A stretch of 50,250 nucleotides of DNA from Bacteroidia bacterium (lineage in GTDB: Bacteria; Bacteroidota; Bacteroidia; J057; JAIXKT01). The number at the start of each line of letters is the position of its first letter. The stretch's first letter is position 1. Position numbers and translations under genes: made by a program. Below the pieces are notes generated by a model. The model made no database searches. It had not been told where the DNA came from and saw only the letters and a list, made by a program, of their open reading frames with translations. Positions 17,390 to 26,133 of the stretch are shown piece by piece. Where the stretch lies: positions 413,168 through 463,417 of the forward strand of contig JAIXKT010000007.1 of assembly GCA_026932145.1 (NCBI GenBank). Reading direction: 5' to 3'.

Positions 17390-20300
17390 ATGAATGAAAA
17401 ACTTGTAGAGGCACTAATGCACTTATTTGCAGTAATAGCAAAAGAAGATAGTGTAACGGCAGAAGAGGTTTCCGTAGTAAGGTCGTTTCTGCAGCAGCAA
17501 CTCACCCATGATTCTGCGAACCATTATCTTGGTATTTTTGAACGATTTGCCTCCGAAACCCAATCTGAAACAGTTGAAGAGTTATGCCACAAAGTAAACT
17601 CAGAACTCACCCAGAAGCAAAAAATTATCGTTATCGTTCGTTTAATAGAGTTGGTAAATGCTGATAAAAGTATTTCTCAAGTAGAGCAAGACGCAATTCA
17701 TACGGCAGCAGATATTCTGAACATAAAAGACCATGAATATAAGATTATCAGTGATTTTGTTTTGCATCAAACGCCCAAGGAGTTGGTTATTCCGGAGATG
17801 CTTTCTATTGGAGATAGCGCCTTGCAGGAAAGCCAGAATCCGCTCAATATTTTTGCGCATGGTTTTTCAGGTTATATTTCAGTGCTGCGGATTCCCAGCG
17901 TAGAAACCTACATTTTACGGTTCTTTGGTGAGCAAGAAACTACCGTTAATGGCTTGGCGTTGCTTCCAGACCAAGTTTACTTTTTTGCACCGGGTAGCGT
18001 TATTCGCTATCCTAAACATAACCCAATTTATTACAGCGATGTAGTTAGCCGCTTTTTGAGTGATGATAAACAACCTAAGGTCGTTTTTGAAGCCGATAAA
18101 GTTACCTTCCGTTTCCCGAACGGAAAAATCGGGCTGCATAATATCAATATCCGCGAAGAATCCGGTAAACTAATCGGACTTATGGGGGCCAGCGGAGCCG
18201 GAAAATCAACGTTATTAAACGTATTAAATGGAAGCTATAAGCCATCTTCAGGTGAAATCCGCATAAATAGCATCAATATCCACCAAAATAGCAAAGCTAC
18301 GGAAGGCGTTATCGGCTATGTCTCCCAAGATGATTTGCTCATGGAGGATTTAACCGTTTATGAAAATCTATACTATAACGCAAAACTCTGTTTTGATAAA
18401 TTATCCCCTGAAGAGTTAGATAAACTTACCTTAAAGACATTACAGAACTTAGGCTTGTTAGAAGCCAAAGACCTGAAAGTAGGAAACCCATTAAATAAAA
18501 AAATCAGCGGTGGCCAAAGAAAACGCTTAAACATTGGCTTAGAGCTGATTCGAGAACCGGGAGTTCTCTTTGTGGATGAACCTACATCCGGCTTGTCTTC
18601 CAGAGATTCTGAAAATATCATGGACTTACTTAAAGAACTTTCTTTACGCGGAAAGCTAATCTTCGTAGTCATCCATCAACCTTCATCGGATATTTTCAAA
18701 ATGTTCGATAAACTTTTTATCATGGATGTAGGCGGATATCCAATCTATTACGGCAATCCGGTAGAAGCCGTCAGCTATTTCAAAGCCGAAGTAAATCACG
18801 TAAATGCACAAACTGCTGAATGTTCCGAATGCGGAAACGTAAATCCAGAACAAATATTTAACATAATAGAAACCAAAGTATTAGACGAAAACGGAAACTT
18901 TACCAATCAACGTAAAATCAGCTCCCAAGAATGGTACGAACGGTTTCTGCAAAAAATAAAACTACCGGAAGTAAGCTCACAGAAAGATAAACCCATCAGC
19001 ACCCTGAGCATCCCCAACTGGTGGAAACAATGTAAAGTTTTTATTACCAGAGATGTTCTTTCCAAAATCAGTAACACTTCTTATTTAGTTATCAACTTTT
19101 TAGAAGCGCCGCTCTTGGCTTTGGTATTAGCATTTATTGTAAGATATTACAATACAGATGCTTCTAATACCTTGGGTTACAATTTATATGAAAACCTAAA
19201 CCTACCGGCCTATATGTTTATGTGCATTTTGGTTGCGCTGTTTATGGGGCTAACGGTTAGTGCCGAAGAAATCCTCAGAGACCGAAGAATCTTAAAACGA
19301 GAGGCATTTTTGAACCTAAGCCGGCAAAGCTATTTGCTCTCCAAAATCCTAATCCTTTTTGTGGTTTCGGCTATCCAAACATTTTCTTTTGTGATCATTG
19401 GAAATACAGTACTTTCACTGAGCGACATGACGGTAGATTATTGGTTAGTGCTCTTTACTGTATCTTGTTTTGCCAATATGCTGGGGCTAAATATCTCAGC
19501 GACATTTGATTCTGCGGTTACGATCTATATTTTGATACCGATTTTATTGATTCCACAAATTATTTTAAGTGGTGTAATTGTTCGTTTTGATAAGCTAAAT
19601 CCTGCTATCGCTTCCGTAGGAAGTGTGCCATTAGCCGGAGAAATGATGGCTTCCCGTTGGGCTTATGAAGCCTTAGCCGTAAACCAGTTTAAAAGTAATG
19701 ACTATGAAAAAAACTTCTATACCATAGAAAAACGCATGAGTGAAGCTCAATACAAACAAAATTATTGGCTGCGAAAATTAGAATCTAAAATAGATTTTTG
19801 TTTAGACCACATTCAAGACCCGAAAGAAAAAAATACCGTAACACAATATCTTTCTTTAATCAAAGAGGAACTTACCCGCGAACTTTCGCGTTTTAGTGGT
19901 CAAAAATTCCCATTCTTAGAAGACCTAACACCTGAAAAATTTACCGAAAAAACTGCCCAAGATGCCCGCGAAGTATTTACTGCATTACACAAGCTATACT
20001 CCAAAAAATTTAATGAAGCTAATGCAGATAAAGACAAAAAAATCCAAGAATTGGGTGAAGGAAATTCCGAAAAATTCCTTGAAATTAAAATGAAAAACCA
20101 CAACGAAAGCCTTGCCGACTTAGTTACCAACAAAACAGATAATACCAAAATCTTAGAAATAGATAATAAACTGATTCAGCAAATGGATCCTATTTTCTTA
20201 GACCCCCAAAGCATCTCTAATCCATTAGACTTTCGTACCCATTTCTTCGCCCCAACCAAACATTTTTTAGGGAAATTATATGATACTTTTTCATTCAACC

Positions 20301-20410
20301 TCTTGTTTATTTGGGTTTTATCCGTTGTTATGTACATAACGCTGTATTTTGAAACCTTCCGTTGGTTGATAGATAAAGGTTCTAATTTAGCACAGCGTAA
20401 AAAATTTTAA
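17390..20410 (+). CDS. ABCG-type ABC transporter (ATPase + permease) with TerB-like N-terminus
   Basis: A single 1006-residue chain. Residues 1-130 are helical and acidic, resembling a TerB-like domain (VIAKEDSVTAEEVSVVRSF). Residues ~145-230 are a beta-rich segment, possibly FHA-like (VNGLALLPDQVYFFAPGSVI). The nucleotide-binding domain has Walker A (GASGAGKST, ~264), signature SGGQRKRLNIGLEL (~373) and Walker B VLFVDEPTSG (~392). Permease helices lie between ~560 and 760. A ~200-residue mostly helical, charged insert (~765-965) precedes the last helix (LLFIWVLSVVMYITLYF). NBD-before-TMD order and the ABC2-type helices match ABCG half-transporters. The adaptor gene follows after 19 bases. 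Substrate unknown; export is likely. Confidence 0.9.
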   Translation: MNEKLVEALMHLFAVIAKEDSVTAEEVSVVRSFLQQQLTHDSANHYLGIFERFASETQSETVEELCHKVNSELTQKQKIIVIVRLIELVNADKSISQVEQDAIHTAADILNIKDHEYKIISDFVLHQTPKELVIPEMLSIGDSALQESQNPLNIFAHGFSGYISVLRIPSVETYILRFFGEQETTVNGLALLPDQVYFFAPGSVIRYPKHNPIYYSDVVSRFLSDDKQPKVVFEADKVTFRFPNGKIGLHNINIREESGKLIGLMGASGAGKSTLLNVLNGSYKPSSGEIRINSINIHQNSKATEGVIGYVSQDDLLMEDLTVYENLYYNAKLCFDKLSPEELDKLTLKTLQNLGLLEAKDLKVGNPLNKKISGGQRKRLNIGLELIREPGVLFVDEPTSGLSSRDSENIMDLLKELSLRGKLIFVVIHQPSSDIFKMFDKLFIMDVGGYPIYYGNPVEAVSYFKAEVNHVNAQTAECSECGNVNPEQIFNIIETKVLDENGNFTNQRKISSQEWYERFLQKIKLPEVSSQKDKPISTLSIPNWWKQCKVFITRDVLSKISNTSYLVINFLEAPLLALVLAFIVRYYNTDASNTLGYNLYENLNLPAYMFMCILVALFMGLTVSAEEILRDRRILKREAFLNLSRQSYLLSKILILFVVSAIQTFSFVIIGNTVLSLSDMTVDYWLVLFTVSCFANMLGLNISATFDSAVTIYILIPILLIPQIILSGVIVRFDKLNPAIASVGSVPLAGEMMASRWAYEALAVNQFKSNDYEKNFYTIEKRMSEAQYKQNYWLRKLESKIDFCLDHIQDPKEKNTVTQYLSLIKEELTRELSRFSGQKFPFLEDLTPEKFTEKTAQDAREVFTALHKLYSKKFNEANADKDKKIQELGEGNSEKFLEIKMKNHNESLADLVTNKTDNTKILEIDNKLIQQMDPIFLDPQSISNPLDFRTHFFAPTKHFLGKLYDTFSFNLLFIWVLSVVMYITLYFETFRWLIDKGSNLAQRKKF

Positions 20411-20429
20411 CTTAGTACCTATAAAATAC

Positions 20430-21500
20430 ATGAAATCATCTTTTGCGGAAGCAGCCCTTTTGATAAAGTTAGGACTTTTCGGTCTTATTTTTACTTGGGG
20501 TTGTAGTAATGCTGATAAAGACCTCAAAAATACCCCCCAAAAAGGACAGGGAAAACCACCCTCGGTAATCGTTCAAGTAATGTCTCCCGAACTCGTTTCT
20601 AATGAGTTAGAATTTGGCGGTGCCGTTTCTCCGGGAGAATTTGTAGAAATCCGCCCAGAAATATCTGGAAGAATTGTCTATCTAAATACAGAGGTAGAGG
20701 GAAAATCAGTATCTACCGGAACTGTCTTGGCGAAGCTAAACGCCGCCGAATATGAAGCACAACTCAAACGATCTTTAGCCCAACAAGAATTTTCTCAAAA
20801 AACGGAAGCACGCGCCAAAAACTTGATAGAAACGAAAGCTATTACGCAGCAAGAATATGATGCAGCTCTCCAAAGCAAAGAAACTGCTGCCGCAGACGTT
20901 TTGTACTACCAAGCTATGATAGAAAAAACAATCATAAAAGCTCCTTTTTCCGGCGTAGTAGGGCTTCGAGCTGTCAGTAACGGCGCTTATATAACCCCAA
21001 CAACGGTTTTAACTACCTTACAACAAACGAACCCAATAAAAATCGACTTCACCGTCCCAGAACGTTACTTAGCTTACGTTCAGATTGGGCAGACTGTAAA
21101 AATAGAGATTGATTCTAAGCAATATACAGCACGCATTGCGGCGGTGGACACTAGGTTAGAAAACAACTCTCGTAATCTGCGCGTCCGTGCGTTGCTCCAG
21201 CAGAACGCCGTATTACCCGCCGGAGGGTATGTCCGGGTGGTCATAACGCCCAAACCAGAACCCTCTTTCTGGTTGCCTACAGCAGCTATTTTGCCGGATG
21301 CCAAAAGCAAACAAGTAATTCGGGTCAAAAATAACACTGCCGAAATGGTGAATATCCAAACCGGAATCCGATCCGAAAATAAAATCGAAATCCTAAGCGG
21401 AATCCAAACCGGAGACTCTATTGTAGTCAGCGGAATGATGTTTGTAAGACCCAACAAACCTGTTTTGGTTTCGCAAACCAGCAAAAATAATCCCGAATAG
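20430..21500 (+). CDS. Periplasmic adaptor (membrane fusion protein) of an efflux system
   Basis: A 356-residue HlyD/AcrA-type adaptor. The N-terminal hydrophobic segment ends in TWGC, a slightly atypical lipobox that could anchor it to the inner membrane. Next come the beta-barrel/lipoyl half (GEFVEIRPEISGRIVYLNTE), a short alpha hairpin (~residues 105-155, QQEFSQKTEARAKNLIETKA), the second lipoyl half (IIKAPFSGVVGLRAVSNGAY) and a C-terminal membrane-proximal domain. RND pumps usually follow such genes, but here the only adjacent transporter is the upstream ABCG-type protein and a hairpin closes the unit. Sequence alone cannot exclude that it works with an RND pump encoded elsewhere. Confidence 0.9.
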   Translation: MKSSFAEAALLIKLGLFGLIFTWGCSNADKDLKNTPQKGQGKPPSVIVQVMSPELVSNELEFGGAVSPGEFVEIRPEISGRIVYLNTEVEGKSVSTGTVLAKLNAAEYEAQLKRSLAQQEFSQKTEARAKNLIETKAITQQEYDAALQSKETAAADVLYYQAMIEKTIIKAPFSGVVGLRAVSNGAYITPTTVLTTLQQTNPIKIDFTVPERYLAYVQIGQTVKIEIDSKQYTARIAAVDTRLENNSRNLRVRALLQQNAVLPAGGYVRVVITPKPEPSFWLPTAAILPDAKSKQVIRVKNNTAEMVNIQTGIRSENKIEILSGIQTGDSIVVSGMMFVRPNKPVLVSQTSKNNPE

Positions 21501-21504
21501 TATT

Positions 21505-21540
21505 CTATTGGCAAATAGCCAGCTATTTGCCAATAGTTTT
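21505..21540 (+). terminator. Rho-independent-type terminator after the adaptor gene
   Basis: Perfect 15-base arms (21505-21519 and 21522-21536) around a 2-base CA loop start four bases after the adaptor stop and are followed by TTTT. It also sits in the leader of the next plus-strand gene (ATG 21552), so readthrough may feed that gene. Confidence 0.8.
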
Positions 21541-21551
21541 AAAATTGCAAA

Positions 21552-22679
21552 ATGAATAATGCCCGAATTTGCCATTTAACGGTACTAAATTCGGTTCTTC
21601 ACAGCCGCATTTTTTTTAAACAAGCTATAAGCCAGCAGAAGGCTGGTTATCAAGTATTTGTAATTGGATGCAGCGCAAAACAAGAAACCTATTACCAGCA
21701 AGAAATTCAGGTTTTCTCGCTTCCATTTATCAACAGAACATCCTGGAAACGTTTTTTTCGCCCTTGGCAAGTTGTCTGGAAAGCGCGTAATCTAAAAACC
21801 AACCTTTACGTACTGCACACTCCCGAACTTATTTTGCCGGCTATATTGCTGCTGCCATTGTCCCAAATCGTGTATGATATACATGAAGATTATCTTCAAA
21901 ATATTTTATCAGAAAACACGTATCCAAAGTGGATTAGAAAGCCGCTTGCTATTTTGGTTCGTTCATTGGAATATTTTTTTACGCAGAGAATTGCCGGAAT
22001 AACCGTAGCCGAAAAGATTTTTTATCCAATATTTTTTCCTAAAAATAAACAAATTGTAATCATTGAGAATAAATGTATCCTACCGAATCAGTTAGAAAAA
22101 AAACACAAACCACTTGTTAATAGACACATAAACTTTGTTTTAACTGGAAATCTATCGGAAACGTGGGGGCTTTTCAGCGCCATTCATCTATTTAAGCAAA
22201 TTGTAGCTGTAGAAGAGGCTTTTTTGACCATTGCCGGCTTTTGCCCACATAGTTCTGACTACGAAAACGCTGTTTTGTTGATTCAAAATTTAGGTTTAAA
22301 AGACCAAGTAAAGTGGATTGGGGGCTTAACGCCTGTTCCTTATCCTGAAATTATGCAGCAAATTGCAATAGCTGATGCTGGCTTCGCTTTATATAGCCCC
22401 AAGCCAAATATCATTACCCGAACACCCACTAAGTTTTTTGAATATTTAGCGACCCAAACTCCGTTGATTTTTACAGACGTTCAAAGTTGGAATTTTTTTT
22501 CTGCCGAAAACCACTTGGGATTTAATACTACTGAGCTAATATCTTTCTTAGAGAGAAAGATATTACGAGAAAAGCTACAGCTATTTTATAAACAAAGTGC
22601 TGAAAACAAGGAAGTTTGGAGCTGGGAATATGAGCAGAAAAAACTGATTGATTTTTATTCAAATATTTTGGGACAATAA
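21552..22679 (+). CDS. Glycosyltransferase, GT4/GT-B-like
   Basis: A 375-residue protein with a two-Rossmann GT-B layout. The N-terminal half opens ICHLTVLNSVLHSRIFFKQA and has VYDIHEDYLQNI, a His-Glu-containing segment common in GT4 enzymes. The C-terminal half includes FVLTGNLSETWGL, VKWIGGLTPVPYPEIMQQI and RTPTKFFEYLATQTPLIFTD. That last segment matches the nucleotide-sugar-binding region (K-x-x-E/FEY) of the family. It probably transfers a sugar to an envelope glycan or lipid; donor and acceptor unknown. No TAnnTTTG match was seen upstream. The last 25 bases overlap the convergent nth gene. Confidence 0.82.
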   Translation: MNNARICHLTVLNSVLHSRIFFKQAISQQKAGYQVFVIGCSAKQETYYQQEIQVFSLPFINRTSWKRFFRPWQVVWKARNLKTNLYVLHTPELILPAILLLPLSQIVYDIHEDYLQNILSENTYPKWIRKPLAILVRSLEYFFTQRIAGITVAEKIFYPIFFPKNKQIVIIENKCILPNQLEKKHKPLVNRHINFVLTGNLSETWGLFSAIHLFKQIVAVEEAFLTIAGFCPHSSDYENAVLLIQNLGLKDQVKWIGGLTPVPYPEIMQQIAIADAGFALYSPKPNIITRTPTKFFEYLATQTPLIFTDVQSWNFFSAENHLGFNTTELISFLERKILREKLQLFYKQSAENKEVWSWEYEQKKLIDFYSNILGQ

Positions 22680-23326
22680 AGTGCTATGGCGCAGTCATCA
22701 CATTTTGGCTTTCGGGCGATGCAAATCCGCCGACCATGTAAAATCAGCAAATGATGTGCCTGATGAACTTGTTCTGGATTTATGAACCGCATTAAATCTT
22801 TTTCAACGGCTTCTGGCGTTTTTCCAGCCGAAAAACCCAGTCGGTGTGAAATTCTAAACACGTGGGTATCAACTGCTAATGTAGGCATCCCAAATAAAAC
22901 GGAGCAAATTACGTGTGCCGTTTTTCGGCCAACACCGGGTAGTTTTATCAACTCACTCACTTGATTGGGAATAATACCTTGGTGGTTTTGAACCAACTGT
23001 TTGGCCATTTCAGCAAGGTTTTTTGCCTTTGAATTGGGATAAGAGATAGAGCGAATGTAAGGATAAATTATTTCAGTGGTTGCGGCTGCCATAGTTTCGG
23101 AATCCGGAAAAGTATCAAATAATGCAGGAGTTACTTTATTGACCCTTTCATCAGTGCATTGCGCCGACAATATAACGGATACCAACAACTGAAACGGATT
23201 TTGGTAGCGTAACTCCGTTTGGGCATCAGGATAAATTTTATTTAATTCCGCTAAGATTAAGCCCATTCTTTTTTGATTGTATTGGTAATCAGATAGCTCA
23301 ATAGAGTTTTTATTTAACATAGACAT
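22655..23326 (-). CDS. nth: Endonuclease III (base-excision DNA glycosylase/AP lyase)
   Basis: A 223-residue HhH-GPD glycosylase that removes oxidised pyrimidines. The helix-hairpin-helix LPGVGRKTAHVI carries the catalytic Lys135, and Asp153 lies in AVDTHVFR. The C-terminal [4Fe-4S] ligands are exact (C-x6-C-x2-C-x5-C, CIARKPKCDDC onward). Two ATGs (23326 and 23320) are both possible starts. It lies 9 bases after the NRDE gene and is probably cotranscribed with it; it is convergent and overlapping with the glycosyltransferase. Confidence 0.96.
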   Translation of the reverse strand: MSMLNKNSIELSDYQYNQKRMGLILAELNKIYPDAQTELRYQNPFQLLVSVILSAQCTDERVNKVTPALFDTFPDSETMAAATTEIIYPYIRSISYPNSKAKNLAEMAKQLVQNHQGIIPNQVSELIKLPGVGRKTAHVICSVLFGMPTLAVDTHVFRISHRLGFSAGKTPEAVEKDLMRFINPEQVHQAHHLLILHGRRICIARKPKCDDCAIALYCPKIFE

Positions 23327-23335
23327 TCAGTAATG

Positions 23336-24040
23336 CTAACGATTGAGTACATTAAGGTTAGATTCACGGGTTAGTAAATCTTGATATAAAAAGTTAATTT
23401 GAGAAGAAGTAACCACAATGGAAGAAACACTAACGGTAGAGAGTAATTCTGGAATATGAATTTGAATAGATTTTTTAGGGTCTTCATCCCATTGGGTATG
23501 AAAGTTCAATAAACTTTCGGGAGAAATCGGTTGTTCTTGTAAAAAATGATGGAAATTATCACTCCTTGCTTTCCGGATTGGGGCAGGATACAGCATAGCA
23601 GAAGCCCATAGTTTTGAGGACGTTAGCTCATGCCGAGATAAAAATACTTTTTGTTGCCAATTTATTTCCCAGATAACATTTTGATTTAAGTCTGCCCAAA
23701 TTAGCGTAAAGGGTTCAATATTATCCAAAGAATATTGAGTTAAAAATACAGTTGGGTTTTCATAGTTAAAACTTTCCAAGACGATTTTTCCACGGCTTTT
23801 TCGGTAAGGAGGTCTGGGTTGATGGGGAAAAAATGCGCCGTTTAGTAGGCAAATAACCCTACTTTTGGATGCAGCCAGCCACGTTCCGCCACCGTCAGGG
23901 TCTATCGGGTAGATTAACTGAATATTTTCAAAATCATAAATATTTGGCAATAAGGCTTTCGAGCGTAAAAAACGCTCATCCCTATTAGAAGTAAAAATAA
24001 TTTCTTGACTATTAGAAATTGCGTAACTAAATGTACACAT
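23336..24040 (-). CDS. NRDE-family (TANGO2-like) protein
   Basis: A 234-residue protein with the N-terminal MCTFSYAI and the name-giving N-R-D-E motif (FTSNRDERFLRSKAL), followed by DPDGGGTWLAASKSRVICLLNG. The family has an Ntn-hydrolase-like layout in which the Cys after Met is conserved. The eukaryotic homologue TANGO2 is linked to lipid and haem metabolism; the bacterial role is unknown. Start choice: a TTG at 24055 would add five residues before the conserved Met-Cys, so the ATG at 24040 is used. It leads the two-gene unit with nth and is divergent from the response regulator. Confidence 0.88.
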   Translation of the reverse strand: MCTFSYAISNSQEIIFTSNRDERFLRSKALLPNIYDFENIQLIYPIDPDGGGTWLAASKSRVICLLNGAFFPHQPRPPYRKSRGKIVLESFNYENPTVFLTQYSLDNIEPFTLIWADLNQNVIWEINWQQKVFLSRHELTSSKLWASAMLYPAPIRKARSDNFHHFLQEQPISPESLLNFHTQWDEDPKKSIQIHIPELLSTVSVSSIVVTSSQINFLYQDLLTRESNLNVLNR

Positions 24041-24075
24041 AAAAAAACATTTCAATTTCGTAAAATAATTATTTT

Positions 24076-24108
24076 TTTGTTTTTATTATAAAAAAAAATT
24101 TAATTTTG
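24076..24108 (+). promoter_or_regulatory. Promoter of the response-regulator gene
   Basis: TTTG at 24076-24079, a 21-base spacer, then TAATTTTG at 24101-24108 (exact TAnnTTTG). The leader to the ATG at 24157 is about 48 bases and AT-rich. Confidence 0.6.
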
Positions 24109-24156
24109 CACAGACTTTAATAAACAATTCTAAAAAAATTATCATTGTAAATTAAT

Positions 24157-25602
24157 ATGCGTATTTTCATAGTAGAGGATGATGTCGTTTTTGCAAATGC
24201 ACTGAAAAATGCTTTATTATCATTAGACTATCTTGAGATTTTTGTATTTAATTCAGGCAAAGAGTGCATACAAAATTTAGAAATATATCGGCCAGAAATT
24301 ATCACCTTAGACTATTTATTGACTGATATGGTCGGAACAGATGTTTTGAGAGAGATTCGGAAAGTATTACCAGATTCTTATGTAATAGCAATTTCGGGGC
24401 AAGATGAGCCGGAAGTTGTTTCTGAATTGCTAAAGAATGGTGCGTATGATTATATTTCAAAAAAGACGGATGCTGTAATTCGGCTGCAAAATAGTGTAAA
24501 AAACCTGATTTCAAGAATATTTTTAGTACAAGAAAATCAGCGTTTAGAAGAAATGACGGAGTTTCATAATCGCTTAGAAAACTTAACGGGAAATAGCCCT
24601 GCGATGCGCAATATTTTCCGTCAGGCAGACCGAGTATCTAAAACAAATGTATCTGTTTCATTATTAGGAGCTATTGGCACAGGAAAGGAAACCTTAGCCA
24701 AAGCGATTCACTTAGAAACCCCCAGCGTTAAAGGGAAATTCATTGCACTAAGCCCCGGAGCCTATACCAAAGAAAACTTTGATAATGCTTTGTGGGGTTA
24801 TTCCAAAGATTCTTTTGGATCACCAAACTCTAACCAGCCGGGAGCATTTGAATTAGCTGCTAATGGTACGCTCTATATCAGTGAAATCACCGAAGTTCCA
24901 CTTACTACTCAAGTTGCCCTTTTGAGAGCCTTACAGGAAAAGCATTTTTGCCGCGTGAATAGTGATAAAATGGTCCCAATTACCTGCCGGGTTATCATTG
25001 GAAGTTCTAAAGACTTACTAAAATGCCGTGAATTAGGAACCCTAAGAGAAGAACTCTATTATCAAATTATGGGTTTGGTTATTAAAATCCCGCAACTATC
25101 TGATAGAAACGATGATATACTACTTTTAGCTCGGCATTTTGTAAACCAATATACAGAATCAAATTTGCTATCAGGGATAACAATTAGCCTTGATGCGCAA
25201 AAAGCATTACTTCGCTACACTTGGCCGGGTAACTTACGTGAATTACGTTCCGTTATAGAGCGTGCCTGCGTGGCTTGTTCCGAAAATATTATCACTGCCA
25301 ATGATCTTGGGCTAAACGCCGTTAATCCACTCGCAGAGTTTTTGCAAGAAGACCTAACATTAGACCAAATTAAAACAAAGGTTATCCTTCATTACCTTAC
25401 CAAATATGATAACGATATTCCAAAGGTATCCGAAATATTGGATATAGGGCAAGCTACTGTCTATCGAATGCTGAACCGTTCAAACTTTACACTATCAAAC
25501 ACCACTAACGTTAAGCCCAGAAAAAACAGCATATTCAACCGCTTCAAACAGGATTCAGAAGATACTAACGAATCTTTGCTAAAAGAATTGGAAGCTGAAT
25601 AA
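24157..25602 (+). CDS. NtrC-like response regulator with degenerate AAA+ domain
   Basis: A 481-residue, three-part regulator. The receiver domain (1-120) is intact: acidic E7/D8/D9 and phospho-acceptor D52 (ITLDYLLTD). The central AAA+ domain keeps Walker A (GAIGTGKETLA, ~171). However, the GAFTGA loop that contacts sigma-54 is replaced by KDSFGSPNSNQ, Walker B reads GTLYISEI (Ser for the usual Asp) and the sensor/arginine-finger region is altered (LREELYYQI, IPQLSDRNDD). The C-terminal Fis-type helix-turn-helix (ILDIGQATVYRML) is intact. It is probably a DNA-binding regulator that does not remodel sigma-54. No sensor kinase is adjacent. Confidence 0.9.
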   Translation: MRIFIVEDDVVFANALKNALLSLDYLEIFVFNSGKECIQNLEIYRPEIITLDYLLTDMVGTDVLREIRKVLPDSYVIAISGQDEPEVVSELLKNGAYDYISKKTDAVIRLQNSVKNLISRIFLVQENQRLEEMTEFHNRLENLTGNSPAMRNIFRQADRVSKTNVSVSLLGAIGTGKETLAKAIHLETPSVKGKFIALSPGAYTKENFDNALWGYSKDSFGSPNSNQPGAFELAANGTLYISEITEVPLTTQVALLRALQEKHFCRVNSDKMVPITCRVIIGSSKDLLKCRELGTLREELYYQIMGLVIKIPQLSDRNDDILLLARHFVNQYTESNLLSGITISLDAQKALLRYTWPGNLRELRSVIERACVACSENIITANDLGLNAVNPLAEFLQEDLTLDQIKTKVILHYLTKYDNDIPKVSEILDIGQATVYRMLNRSNFTLSNTTNVKPRKNSIFNRFKQDSEDTNESLLKELEAE

Positions 25603-25619
25603 CAAATTAACTGCAATTA

Positions 25620-26108
25620 TCAGTTTGTTTTGTTCGCCAATATTTGAGTAATTATTTTTGAGGTGCTAAAACCCTCTGTTAATGGGAGGCAAATTACTTG
25701 CCCCCCATTTTTTATTACCTCTTGGTAACCAACAACTTCTTCGGGTTTGTAATCGGCTCCCTTTACCAATATATCCGGTAAAAGGGTCTGAATTAGTTTT
25801 AGGGGAGTGTCTTCATCAAAAATCACGACTGCATCTACACACGATAGTGCCGCTAATAATCCTGCTCGGGCATATTCGGGGTTAATAGGCCGAATTGCGC
25901 CAGACTTCCCCTGTCTGCGAACTGATTCATCACTATTTAAACCTACAATAAGCCGGTTTCCCAGCTTTCGAGCTTGCTGCAAATACGCTACGTGCCCTAA
26001 ATGCAAAATGTCAAAACAACCATTCGTGAATACAATACTATCTCCACGAAAACGCCACATATATTGCTTTCGCTCTAATTGAGCTATTGAAAATAGTTTA
26101 TTTTCCAT
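25620..26108 (-). CDS. rfaE2: RfaE2-like (HldE C-terminal domain) nucleotidyltransferase
   Basis: A 162-residue cytidylyltransferase-superfamily enzyme with the signature [20 protein letters not shown]. Further family motifs are [46 protein letters not shown] and the closing [11 protein letters not shown]. RfaE2/HldE-C activates D-glycero-beta-D-manno-heptose 1-phosphate with ATP to ADP-heptose for the LPS inner core. The HldE kinase half and other heptose genes are not in the window, so the substrate is assigned by family only. ATG start; 25 bases after the lipoprotein gene, probably cotranscribed. Confidence 0.88.
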   Translation of the reverse strand: MENKLFSIAQLERKQYMWRFRGDSIVFTNGCFDILHLGHVAYLQQARKLGNRLIVGLNSDESVRRQGKSGAIRPINPEYARAGLLAALSCVDAVVIFDEDTPLKLIQTLLPDILVKGADYKPEEVVGYQEVIKNGGQVICLPLTEGFSTSKIITQILANKTN

Positions 26109-26133
26109 TTAATAATCTAATTCTAAAATATCG

